From the NCBI GenBank assembly GCA_029880105.1, contig JAOUPA010000005.1:1-30375 (forward strand): a stretch of DNA of 30,375 nt, given 5' to 3'. How positions within the stretch are numbered: position 1 is the first letter of the stretch; every line of letters begins with the position of its first letter. The stretch is from Gammaproteobacteria bacterium (GTDB taxonomy: Bacteria > Pseudomonadota > Gammaproteobacteria > SZUA-229). The notes below the pieces were generated by a model, which was given only the letters and a program-made list of their open reading frames with translations, was not told the DNA's origin and did no database searches. The position numbers and the translations under genes are program-made. Shown in pieces: positions 15,014-22,868 of this stretch.

Positions 15014-16736
15014 TATCAGTATTGTAAGTCGGTGCGCTGAAATTCCTCCTGCTTTAGCCTCGAGTGATTTGAGTTCATTATTGAAACGAGTTTATGCCAA
15101 TCGTGGTATCACTAGCTGTGAGCAGATCGATTATTCAATAAGCGGGTTGCTCGACTTTAATCAGTTAAAAGGAATCACGCAGGCAGCGAAGATAATTGCA
15201 GATGCGGTAATGGAAAACCAGTCTGTGGTTATTGTCGGTGATTTTGATGCCGATGGTGCAACCAGCTCAGCGTTGATGGTACGGGCACTACGCTCGATGA
15301 GTCTGGCCACTGTCAAATATCTGGTGCCCAATCGTTTTGAGTATGGCTACGGATTGACACCCGAAATTGTACAGTTGGCAAAGGCAATGTTACCTGACTT
15401 GATCATTACTGTGGATAACGGCATATCCAGTATTGAAGGTGTCGCTGCTGCCAGGCAGCAAGGAATAAAGGTCGTGGTGACAGATCACCATTTACAGGGC
15501 AAAGTGCTGCCTGAGGCCAATGCGATTGTGAATCCCAATCAGCAGGATTGCCCGTTTCCAAGCAAAGCGATGGCCGGTGTCGGTGTAGCCTTTTATGTCA
15601 TGCTGGCGGTGCGTGCTGAACTGCGAGCACGAAACTGGTTTGATCAAAGGCCGGAGCCAAATATGGCGAGCCTGCTCGACCTGGTTGCTTTGGGTACGGT
15701 CGCCGACGTCGTGCCACTGGATAAAAATAACCGCCTAATGGTTGAACAGGGCCTGAATCGGATTCGCAGGGCGCAGTGCTGTCTGGGTATTCGTGCCCTG
15801 CTTGAAGTCGCCGGTAAAACCTTGCGTAACTGCACTGCCCAGGATTTTGGCTTCGTCGTAGGGCCTCGGCTAAATGCCGCCGGGAGACTGGATGATATGT
15901 CTGCGGGTATTGAGTGTTTGCTTACAGATGATTTAACCCAGGCGATGAATTATGCGAGCATGCTGAATGACCTTAACCAGCAACGCAAGGAAATTGAAGG
16001 CGATATGCTGGCGCAGGCGATAAGTATCATGGATGATCTGCTGGTAAATATGGAAACTGAAAAATTGCAGGCGGCACTGTGTCTTTACGATCAGGACTGG
16101 CATCAGGGTGTAGTCGGCCTGCTGGCCTCCAGGTTAAAAGAAAGATTCCATCGCCCAGTGATTGCCTTTGCTGATGCCGGAGCAGATGAAATCAAGGGTT
16201 CGGCACGATCGATACCGGGTATCCATATCCGTGATGTGCTTGATAGTGTCGCAACCAGGTACCCGGCGCTGATACAGAAATTCGGTGGTCATGCCATGGC
16301 GGCTGGCCTGAGTTTGAAGAAATCTGATTTTGAAAAATTTTCAGATGCCTTTGCTGAGCAGGTTGAGGCCTGTTTGGGCAGAGATACTTTGGACAAGGTG
16401 ATTGAAACTGATGGTGGTTTACTATCAGGTGAACTGAGCCTGCAGCAGGCTGAGGCCCTTCGCCTGGCGGGTCCCTGGGGTCAGTGCTTTGCAGAGCCCC
16501 TGTTTGATGATGAATTTGATGTTATAGACTGGCGCATTGTTGGTGAAAAACATTTGAAGTGTAGAGTTCGTCACGGAGTATCTGGTGATGAGGTCGATGC
16601 GATTGCCTTTAATCAGGGTGCGGATGTTTTGCAGACAGGGACAACTTCGTACAGAATGATTTATCGCATGGATGTGAATGAGTTTCGGGGCAATAGAAAT
16701 TTGCAGTTAATTATTGAATATATAGAGTCCAGATAA
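15006..16736 (+). CDS. recJ: Single-stranded-DNA-specific exonuclease RecJ
   Basis: RecJ is a 5'-3' single-strand DNA exonuclease of the DHH superfamily, used in RecF-pathway recombination, mismatch repair and base-excision repair. The 576-residue product (E. coli 577) has the metal-binding motifs DFDADG (79-84), DNG (137-139) and DHH (160-162), then LVALGTVADVVPL, GPRLNAAGRLDD, and the DHHA1 region with GSARSIPGIHIRDVL and KFGGHAMAAGLS. The C-terminal OB-like domain is present. The start ATG lies inside the upstream gene (ATGAGTGA overlap), and pyrD begins one base after its stop, so translational coupling is likely. Confidence 0.97.
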   Translation: MSDISIVSRCAEIPPALASSDLSSLLKRVYANRGITSCEQIDYSISGLLDFNQLKGITQAAKIIADAVMENQSVVIVGDFDADGATSSALMVRALRSMSLATVKYLVPNRFEYGYGLTPEIVQLAKAMLPDLIITVDNGISSIEGVAAARQQGIKVVVTDHHLQGKVLPEANAIVNPNQQDCPFPSKAMAGVGVAFYVMLAVRAELRARNWFDQRPEPNMASLLDLVALGTVADVVPLDKNNRLMVEQGLNRIRRAQCCLGIRALLEVAGKTLRNCTAQDFGFVVGPRLNAAGRLDDMSAGIECLLTDDLTQAMNYASMLNDLNQQRKEIEGDMLAQAISIMDDLLVNMETEKLQAALCLYDQDWHQGVVGLLASRLKERFHRPVIAFADAGADEIKGSARSIPGIHIRDVLDSVATRYPALIQKFGGHAMAAGLSLKKSDFEKFSDAFAEQVEACLGRDTLDKVIETDGGLLSGELSLQQAEALRLAGPWGQCFAEPLFDDEFDVIDWRIVGEKHLKCRVRHGVSGDEVDAIAFNQGADVLQTGTTSYRMIYRMDVNEFRGNRNLQLIIEYIESR

Positions 16737-16737
16737 T

Positions 16738-17754
16738 ATGAAGGCTTATCCACTAGTTCGAAAGATGCTTTTTATGCTAAAGCCGGAAGCAGCTCACGGT
16801 CTGTCTTTGAGCCTGCTCGATCTGGCGAATAAGCTGGGCCTGTTAAGACTATTTCTTGGTAAGCCTGTCATAGCGCCGGTTAAGGTAATGGGGCTTGAAT
16901 TTGCTAATCCAGTAGGCCTTGCTGCAGGTCTTGATAAAAATGGTGATCATATTGATGCTCTCGCGGCCTGCGGTTTTGGTTTTGTTGAAATCGGTACGGT
17001 AACACCACGTGCTCAACCAGGTAATCCTAAACCCAGGTTGTTTCGACTTGAGGACGATGAGGCCATTATTAACCGGATGGGGTTTAATAATGAAGGTGTT
17101 GATTACCTGATAAAAAACGTGAAACGTAGTCAGCACCAGTGCATCTTGGGTATCAATATTGGTAAGAATCGTGATACTACCCTTGAGCAGGCTGTTGATG
17201 ATTATCGTTCCGCTTTGTCGAGCGTTTATCAGTATGCCGATTATGTCACTATCAATATATCATCACCGAATACACCGGGTTTGAGAGATCTGCAGCATGG
17301 TGAAGAACTGGGCCGGCTGCTTTCATGTCTGAAGGCTGAGCAGACTCGCTTGCATGATCTGCATGATAAGTACGTGCCGCTAGTCGTCAAGATTGCCCCT
17401 GACCTTGAAGATGCTGATATCGAGCAGCTGGCTGAAACATTTATACAACAGAAGATTGATGGTGTGATTGCTACTAATACTACAAATAGCCGCGAAGGCC
17501 TAACTGATCAGCATCAGGCAAGCGAGCAGGGCGGGCTGAGTGGCAGGCCTTTAAGAGATAAATCAGATCATGTCCTTGGGCATTTAGTAATCAGGCTGGA
17601 AGGAAAAATTCCCGTGATTGCCGCCGGTGGTGTTTTTACAGTTGATGATGCCAGAAGAAAGATTGCACTTGGTGCAACGCTTGTTCAGGTATATACAGGA
17701 TTTATCTATCGGGGTCCAGCCCTGGTAAGAGAATGTGCCGCTGTTAACTCGTAA
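16738..17754 (+). CDS. pyrD: Dihydroorotate dehydrogenase (quinone), class 2
   Basis: PyrD oxidises dihydroorotate to orotate in pyrimidine synthesis and passes electrons to membrane quinone. The 338-residue length, and the N-terminal amphipathic region (LVRKMLFMLKPEAAHGLSLSL) that binds the membrane, mark class 2. FMN-site and catalytic motifs are visible: GLAAGLDKNGDHIDAL, NRMGFNNEG, ITINISSPNTPGLR-like (here VTINISSPNTPGLR, with the catalytic Ser), NTTNSREGL, and the closing GGVF then GATLVQVYTGFIYRGP. It is separated by one base from recJ and is the last gene of the rnr operon as I read it. No terminator is obvious downstream. Confidence 0.97.
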   Translation: MKAYPLVRKMLFMLKPEAAHGLSLSLLDLANKLGLLRLFLGKPVIAPVKVMGLEFANPVGLAAGLDKNGDHIDALAACGFGFVEIGTVTPRAQPGNPKPRLFRLEDDEAIINRMGFNNEGVDYLIKNVKRSQHQCILGINIGKNRDTTLEQAVDDYRSALSSVYQYADYVTINISSPNTPGLRDLQHGEELGRLLSCLKAEQTRLHDLHDKYVPLVVKIAPDLEDADIEQLAETFIQQKIDGVIATNTTNSREGLTDQHQASEQGGLSGRPLRDKSDHVLGHLVIRLEGKIPVIAAGGVFTVDDARRKIALGATLVQVYTGFIYRGPALVRECAAVNS

Positions 17755-17772
17755 TTTTCCTGAAATGCCATA

Positions 17773-17793
17773 TACTACAAAAGGAATGTAGTA
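17773..17793. repeat. Inverted repeat between pyrD and the YgaP-like gene
   Basis: TACTACA (17773-17779) and TGTAGTA (17787-17793) form a perfect seven-base inverted repeat around AAAGGAA. No T-run follows, so an operator is at least as likely as a terminator. It lies about 70 bases before the next start codon. Confidence 0.35.
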
Positions 17794-17861
17794 ATCTGAT
17801 GTCAGGTTCTGGCCAGGTTAATGGCCTGATAAATATAATAATAATATTAGAGAGTAACGAA

Positions 17862-18257
17862 ATGAGTGATCGAGTCTATCTGTTTCTGGTTGGTCTATAC
17901 ATGCTTATAGCCCTGTATTTTGAATTACACCTGATGATTTATATTCTTGTTGGAATAATGCTTATAGAGGGTATAACGGGATGGACGCTACCTCTGGTTA
18001 CTCAAAAACTTATAAAAGCAGATGTGGATACAGGGTTGCTGAAATTGGCGAAGGAACCCATCTTCCAGTTTTCAGCATTTCGAATGATGAGGCTATCTCT
18101 TTCGTCTGTTATTTTGGTCAGTTATATTGCAGTTCATGAATATAACATCGAAGTCCTCTGGTTCTTTCCATGGTTTCTTGGTTTTGCTGTGTTGGGCGCG
18201 GGCGTCAGTGGTGTTTGCCCGGTCTATTTGGCCTTAAGATGGTTAGGTTTTAAATAA
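17862..18257 (+). CDS. YgaP-type (DUF2892-like) inner-membrane protein
   Basis: This 131-residue hydrophobic protein has about four predicted membrane segments (near 5-20, 23-39, 78-92 and 98-116) and ends GVSGVCPVYLALRWLGF, the signature of the DUF2892/YgaP transmembrane domain, which carries a conserved Cys-Pro (here Cys119). In E. coli YgaP this domain is fused to a rhodanese; here it stands alone and no rhodanese is adjacent (a rhodanese-containing protein lies 9 kb away). A role in sulfur handling is therefore only a guess. The frame opens at 17799, but the ATG at 17862 follows AGAGAGTAACGAA and gives the natural start. The GGDEF-EAL gene begins 22 bases downstream and is probably co-transcribed. 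Confidence 0.8.
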   Translation: MSDRVYLFLVGLYMLIALYFELHLMIYILVGIMLIEGITGWTLPLVTQKLIKADVDTGLLKLAKEPIFQFSAFRMMRLSLSSVILVSYIAVHEYNIEVLWFFPWFLGFAVLGAGVSGVCPVYLALRWLGFK

Positions 18258-18279
18258 TAAAATATCAGGTTTAGTCTCA

Positions 18280-20685
18280 GTGGAAAGAAAAAACCTGCCA
18301 TTTCACCCTAAGCTTCCCGCGCGTATTGCGGGAATCGTTTTTTGGGTGCTCGCACTGGTTAGTCTTATAGTAGCAATTTATTATCTAAATAAGGTCGATG
18401 CTGAAATCAGTGTTAGCAGGCAGAGTGGGGCTTATTTAATCGCTCATGAAATTGAAGATAAGGTGAATGACGTTTCTGACCCTGAAAGACTTAAGGAAGT
18501 GATAAATAGTAGCCTTGGTCGTTTGAATAATGTTGTTGATTTTTCATCGGCTATTGTTCGCTGGCATGATATAGAAATCTTGTACGGTAGTGTTCATGAA
18601 CAGGATGACAAATATGAACATTTGGTTGTTTATGGGGCAGATATTGAGAGGTATATAGACCATATAAATGTTGAAATTTATTTCCCGAACAAAGAGCTAA
18701 CAGTTGCTGCTATTCGTAAAAATATGTTGCTCGCAATTGGGATTGGAATACTTATTTTTGGTTTGTTCCTTCGACAGGTGTTGCACATGGTTCTAACCAG
18801 GCCATTTGCTTCTATGCTTGAGTCGGCAAAATCTTTTACTCTGGGTGATGAATCAATTCGTTTTAACGATACGCGGCAGGACGAGTTTGGTTATTTAGGC
18901 CGATTTATCAATCATGCTATTGAATCGGTGCTTGATCATCAGGAGGACCTTATCAAGGCGCTCAAACGTGCCTCAAGATCAGAGGCGGAGCTCAATTTAG
19001 AAAAAGAATTTGCTGAAGTGACACTGCATTCTATAGCCGATTCTGTGGTAACTGTGGATACGGATAGCAAGATAAAATTTGTTAATCCTGCAGCAGAAGA
19101 ATTGATAGGGATGACTGTTGAAGAATTGATGGACAGGTATTTTTACGATGTGCTGAATATTGTTGATGAGCGATCAGGAAATATTAAATATGATCCCATC
19201 GGTGCGTGCTTTGAAACAGGCAATATTGTTAATTTTCCTGAGCAATCATCTTTGGTTAATAAGGCTTCTGTAATTGTGGCTGTAGAGGCTACCGTAGCGC
19301 CCATGAAAAACGACCAGGGTGATCTGCTTGGAGCAGTTGTGGTAATGCAGGATGTCAGTCATACGCGAAAACTCACTCACCAGCTTTCCTACCAGGCAAG
19401 CCACGACCCTTTAACGGGGCTGTATAACCGACGAAAATTTGAGGCGTATTTAAAAGAGGCTCTAGAAGAGGTGGCGTTTGAAAACAGGCGGCATGTTTTT
19501 CTCTATCTCGATCTTGATCAGTTTAAGATTGTCAATGACACCTGCGGGCATATTGCAGGTGATGAATTGCTGCAGCAACTGCCTTTATTGTTTCATAAGG
19601 TGCTGCGTACAGGTGATGTTGTCGCGCGTCTTGGTGGTGATGAATTTGGCGTGTTATTAGAAAATTGTAGCTTAAACAAGGCCATTGTTATTGCTGAAAT
19701 GCTTCGGGAACAGATCAAGGAATTCAGGTTTGTCTGGGAAGATAAAACATTTGAAATTGGTGTCAGTATTGGAGCGGTTGAAATTAATGCTGAAAATACC
19801 AGCATAACAAATATTTTTAGTTCTGCAGATATTGCCTGTTATGCTGCCAAGGACGGTGGTAGAAATCGTGTTCACGTTTATGAGGAGTCTGATGTTGCTG
19901 TAGCCCGGCGTCATGGTGAAATGCACTGGACATCGCGAATTACCAAGGCCATAGAAGAAGACCGATTCTGCCTGTACCAGCAGAATATTGTTAACTTGAA
20001 AAGTGGTGAGATTGAGCACGTTGAGGTTCTGCTTCGTATGAAGGGTGAGGATGGAGAGATAATTGTTCCAGGGGCATTCCTGCCAGCAGCGGAGCGTTTC
20101 AACCTGATGGCTGCCATTGATCGATGGGTGATTAGTCGAGCATTTAAATTAATTGGTGATCGCATAACCCTGCAAACCGATGTTCCAATAGATATAGTAG
20201 CAGTAAATTTATCAGGTGATTCACTCAACGATGATGACCTGCTTGAGTTTATTTATGAAGAGAAAAATAAATACAATGTCTCGTTAGATCGTATCTGTTT
20301 TGAGATTACCGAGACGATAGCAATCAGTAATCTGAGCAAGGCGACTGCCTTCATTGAAGAATTGAAAATTCATGGCTGTAAGTTTGCACTGGACGATTTT
20401 GGTAGTGGGTTGAGTTCGTTTACTTATCTGAAGACGCTACCAGTCCACTATCTAAAAATCGATGGTTCTTTTGTCAGGGATATTGCCAAGGATAAAATTG
20501 ACAGGGCAATGGTGCAATCTATACAACAGGTTGCAGAGGCGATGAATCTTATGACCATTGCTGAGTGGGTGGAGGACGAGGCTACGCTGGATATTCTCAG
20601 GCAGATGGGTGTGGATTGTGCGCAAGGAAATTACCTGATGCCTGCTGAACTTATTGTCTGTAAAGAAACTGACCTAAACGAATAA
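18280..20685 (+). CDS. Membrane-bound PAS-GGDEF-EAL protein, c-di-GMP turnover
   Basis: The 801-residue protein has two membrane helices (about 14-36 and 147-166) around a periplasmic sensor segment, a HAMP-like linker (170-225), a PAS domain (about 245-360), a GGDEF domain (about 372-535) and an EAL domain (about 550-800). The GGDEF motif is intact (452-456), with an I-site RTGD (443-446) five residues upstream, so product-inhibited diguanylate cyclase activity is plausible. EAL residues are also kept: Glu582 (EVL variant), Asn643, Glu675, Asp705-Asp706 (DDFGSG), Lys726 and Glu762. It may therefore work in both directions depending on the periplasmic or PAS signal. The start is GTG. The last 12 bases overlap the convergent neighbour. 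Confidence 0.93.
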   Translation: MERKNLPFHPKLPARIAGIVFWVLALVSLIVAIYYLNKVDAEISVSRQSGAYLIAHEIEDKVNDVSDPERLKEVINSSLGRLNNVVDFSSAIVRWHDIEILYGSVHEQDDKYEHLVVYGADIERYIDHINVEIYFPNKELTVAAIRKNMLLAIGIGILIFGLFLRQVLHMVLTRPFASMLESAKSFTLGDESIRFNDTRQDEFGYLGRFINHAIESVLDHQEDLIKALKRASRSEAELNLEKEFAEVTLHSIADSVVTVDTDSKIKFVNPAAEELIGMTVEELMDRYFYDVLNIVDERSGNIKYDPIGACFETGNIVNFPEQSSLVNKASVIVAVEATVAPMKNDQGDLLGAVVVMQDVSHTRKLTHQLSYQASHDPLTGLYNRRKFEAYLKEALEEVAFENRRHVFLYLDLDQFKIVNDTCGHIAGDELLQQLPLLFHKVLRTGDVVARLGGDEFGVLLENCSLNKAIVIAEMLREQIKEFRFVWEDKTFEIGVSIGAVEINAENTSITNIFSSADIACYAAKDGGRNRVHVYEESDVAVARRHGEMHWTSRITKAIEEDRFCLYQQNIVNLKSGEIEHVEVLLRMKGEDGEIIVPGAFLPAAERFNLMAAIDRWVISRAFKLIGDRITLQTDVPIDIVAVNLSGDSLNDDDLLEFIYEEKNKYNVSLDRICFEITETIAISNLSKATAFIEELKIHGCKFALDDFGSGLSSFTYLKTLPVHYLKIDGSFVRDIAKDKIDRAMVQSIQQVAEAMNLMTIAEWVEDEATLDILRQMGVDCAQGNYLMPAELIVCKETDLNE

Positions 20686-21222
20686 TCTCCTCACCTGTAA
20701 ATCCGGGGTGCCATGCTCCCAGGAATCATTAAAAAATTCGTTTAATTTTGTGGCGCGCTGTGGTGTCATGAAATTCAGTGAGGCATCATAACTTTTGTTG
20801 TCTCCGTTCACCCTGTACAGAATTCCAACATTATCAACTGTCATAAATGCGCACTTATCACCCCTGTCTTTTGCCGGTGGGTTCCTGACAGTAACTGAAC
20901 TGGTCAGTGTCTGTGCGAGTTTTATTAATCGGTGGCCTTTTTTTACTGCAGGTGTTGAGTCCTGTACCAGGATTCTCACCTGTGAGCTTGGGTGTCGGGT
21001 CGCAAGATTAAAAATGTGTTCTGCAAATTCATCATTATTGTAAAGAGCATCATCCATATTCTGGCTGAATATGTTGATGTTGTATCGAGCCTGGCTGGCA
21101 AGCGCGAGTGCTGCATTTCGATTATCTTCGATACTGCTCAGTTTTATTTCAGCCCTGGTCTCACCCAGATTGAAATAGGCGGGTAGTTCCTCAGAATAGG
21201 GTTCAGCGGGTAATTTTGGCAT
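20674..21222 (-). CDS. DUF7931-like protein, partner of the GNAT gene
   Basis: This 182-residue soluble protein has unknown function. Its pattern (ARYNINIFSQNMDDALYNN, then SSQVRILVQDS, GHRLIKLAQTL, then FFNDSWEHG near the end) matches the small proteobacterial family I know as DUF7931. The fold looks like half of a phospholipase D-type domain (ILVQD, GHRL, late FF-D-W), but no HKD catalytic motif is present. The ATG lies two bases after the stop of the upstream GNAT acetyltransferase, so the two are tightly coupled and probably act together. The gene ends the purB-roxA-GNAT cluster and overlaps the 3' end of the convergent GGDEF-EAL gene by 12 bases. Confidence 0.72.
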   Translation of the reverse strand: MPKLPAEPYSEELPAYFNLGETRAEIKLSSIEDNRNAALALASQARYNINIFSQNMDDALYNNDEFAEHIFNLATRHPSSQVRILVQDSTPAVKKGHRLIKLAQTLTSSVTVRNPPAKDRGDKCAFMTVDNVGILYRVNGDNKSYDASLNFMTPQRATKLNEFFNDSWEHGTPDLQVRRLFV

Positions 21223-21224
21223 GG

Positions 21225-21662
21225 TTATAATTCTGTTGGGTCTAAAACTTTATACATGGCCTGATGAGATATGCCTGCATCAGTAAACCCTGGTCCGTTA
21301 ATAACAAATCCATATTGCTGGTAAAAGCCGATGACCTGTTGTTGAGAATGCAGATAGACCATGTTGTAGCCATTTGTTTTTGCGTACGATATTACCGTTG
21401 ATAGCAGCTCTTTTCCAATGCCTTTATTACGGAATTCGTTAACTACAGCAATTCTTCCTATCTGTCCATCGGGTTTCAATCGGGCTGTGGCAATAGCTGT
21501 ATTATTGGTGTAGGCGAGAAAATGCACTGATTGTGTATCGAAATCGTCCCATTCGAGTTCCTCGGGAACGTGTTGCTCTTCAATAAATACTTTTCTGCGA
21601 ATCGGTTTTAATGTGTCCTGTCCCTGTACCCAGCTAACTGGCTTAATTTTAATTTCAGTCAT
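21225..21662 (-). CDS. GNAT family N-acetyltransferase
   Basis: The 145-residue protein is a single GNAT domain that would transfer acetyl from acetyl-CoA to an amine. It resembles the ElaA/YjcF-like subgroup: an early block RRKVFIEEQHVPEELEWDDF (about 23-42), the acetyl-CoA P-loop as GRIAVVNEFRNKGIGKELL (about 69-87), and HSQQQVIGFYQQYGFVINGP (about 105-124). The substrate is not predictable. It lies 15 bases downstream of roxA and two bases upstream of the DUF7931-like gene. No ribosome site is clear before the ATG, so it may depend on upstream translation. Confidence 0.9.
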   Translation of the reverse strand: MTEIKIKPVSWVQGQDTLKPIRRKVFIEEQHVPEELEWDDFDTQSVHFLAYTNNTAIATARLKPDGQIGRIAVVNEFRNKGIGKELLSTVISYAKTNGYNMVYLHSQQQVIGFYQQYGFVINGPGFTDAGISHQAMYKVLDPTEL

Positions 21663-21677
21663 GTGGCGTGGTAGTGA

Positions 21678-22868
21678 TTAATTAATACAGCCTCTATTGT
21701 ATAAGCTGAGTAGTGCAGCTTTGTCGTGCTCGGTCAGTGCCAGGGAGAAAATATCGCTGGAATTGAGTGTATGGTTCTGGCAAAGGTTTTCTGCCAGATT
21801 AATATTGGTCTGATAGCTTTGTCCATCAACAAATAATAAAGCGCCGTTCTCGCTACGGGTAAAAATAAAACGTGAGAAGGGTGATTGCTGAAACTCGCCC
21901 TGTGACAGGAGGTTTTTTTTCAAGGTCTCAAAATTGTTAATTGACTCACTGACTTCAGAAAGCTGATTGCTTGATCTGGCATCGGTCAGGTATTCGCCAA
22001 ACCATTGCGCCAGGGTGTTATCGTCAATGGTTAATTTCTGGCCCAGGATATCTTTTATTTTTATTAGTGCCGACTTGTCGATTTCGGCCGGATTGGCCTG
22101 TTGCCGGATATCCGGGTCACCATAACGCAGTGCTTCAGAAATATGATTGGCAACAAATTCGGCGTACTCACTAACCATGGCGCGCACAGAGGGTGCACGA
22201 AAACCAACAGAAGCGGTCATGCAAGAGCCGACTGCAATACCATAATGCGCAATATTAGGTGGTAAATACAGCATGTCACCTGGCTCAAGAATCCAGTCTT
22301 CATCAGCATCGAACCCGGACAGGATCTTCAGCTCAATATCTTCGATAAATCGATTACAATGCTGGTAACTGATTTTCCAGTTGCGCTTGCCTTCGATCTG
22401 AATCAGGAAGACATCGTAGGCATCAAGGTGCGGCCCTACCGAGCCACCATCGACGGCATAGCTGATCATCAGATCGTCCTTGCGCCAGTCCGGGATAAAT
22501 CGAAACTGGTCGAATAGCGCTTTGGCCTCAGGCACATATTTTTCAACATCGTTAACCAGAAGTGTCCAGTGTGTTTCAGGCAGTATTGTAAAGCTGTCAT
22601 CATCGAATGGCCCATATTGAACCTGCCAGGGGCTGCTGCCGTCTTTTTCAATGACGATGCGTGCATTTACGTCTTCTTCGCAGGCCAGGCCAGCGAGCTC
22701 TTCTGCGCTAATAGGCGAGGTCAACCCGGGGAAGGCATTACGGATCAGTAACGGTTTTTTCTGCCAGTAGTTGCGCAGAAAAATATCGAGTGACACCTCG
22801 CCAGAAAAAACATCCGGCAAGGTGTTTGTCGAATGATGATTAGATGTTCCTGGCTTGTTGTTCGGCAT
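21678..22868 (-). CDS. roxA: Ribosomal protein uL16 3-hydroxylase (RoxA/YcfD), JmjC cupin
   Basis: This is a 2-oxoglutarate/Fe(II) oxygenase that hydroxylates an arginine of ribosomal protein uL16 near the peptidyl-transferase centre. From the ATG at 22868 the product is 396 residues, close to E. coli YcfD (373). It has the entry block SLDIFLRNYWQKKPLLIRNA, a JmjC core with VGPHLDAYDVFLIQIEGKRN (iron ligands His147 and Asp149) and LEPGDMLYLPPNIAHYG (third ligand His208), and the C-terminal dimerisation and winged-helix regions. A TTG at 22874 would add two residues. The start lies inside the last 29 bases of purB, which makes translational coupling likely. Confidence 0.93.
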   Translation of the reverse strand: MPNNKPGTSNHHSTNTLPDVFSGEVSLDIFLRNYWQKKPLLIRNAFPGLTSPISAEELAGLACEEDVNARIVIEKDGSSPWQVQYGPFDDDSFTILPETHWTLLVNDVEKYVPEAKALFDQFRFIPDWRKDDLMISYAVDGGSVGPHLDAYDVFLIQIEGKRNWKISYQHCNRFIEDIELKILSGFDADEDWILEPGDMLYLPPNIAHYGIAVGSCMTASVGFRAPSVRAMVSEYAEFVANHISEALRYGDPDIRQQANPAEIDKSALIKIKDILGQKLTIDDNTLAQWFGEYLTDARSSNQLSEVSESINNFETLKKNLLSQGEFQQSPFSRFIFTRSENGALLFVDGQSYQTNINLAENLCQNHTLNSSDIFSLALTEHDKAALLSLYNRGCIN

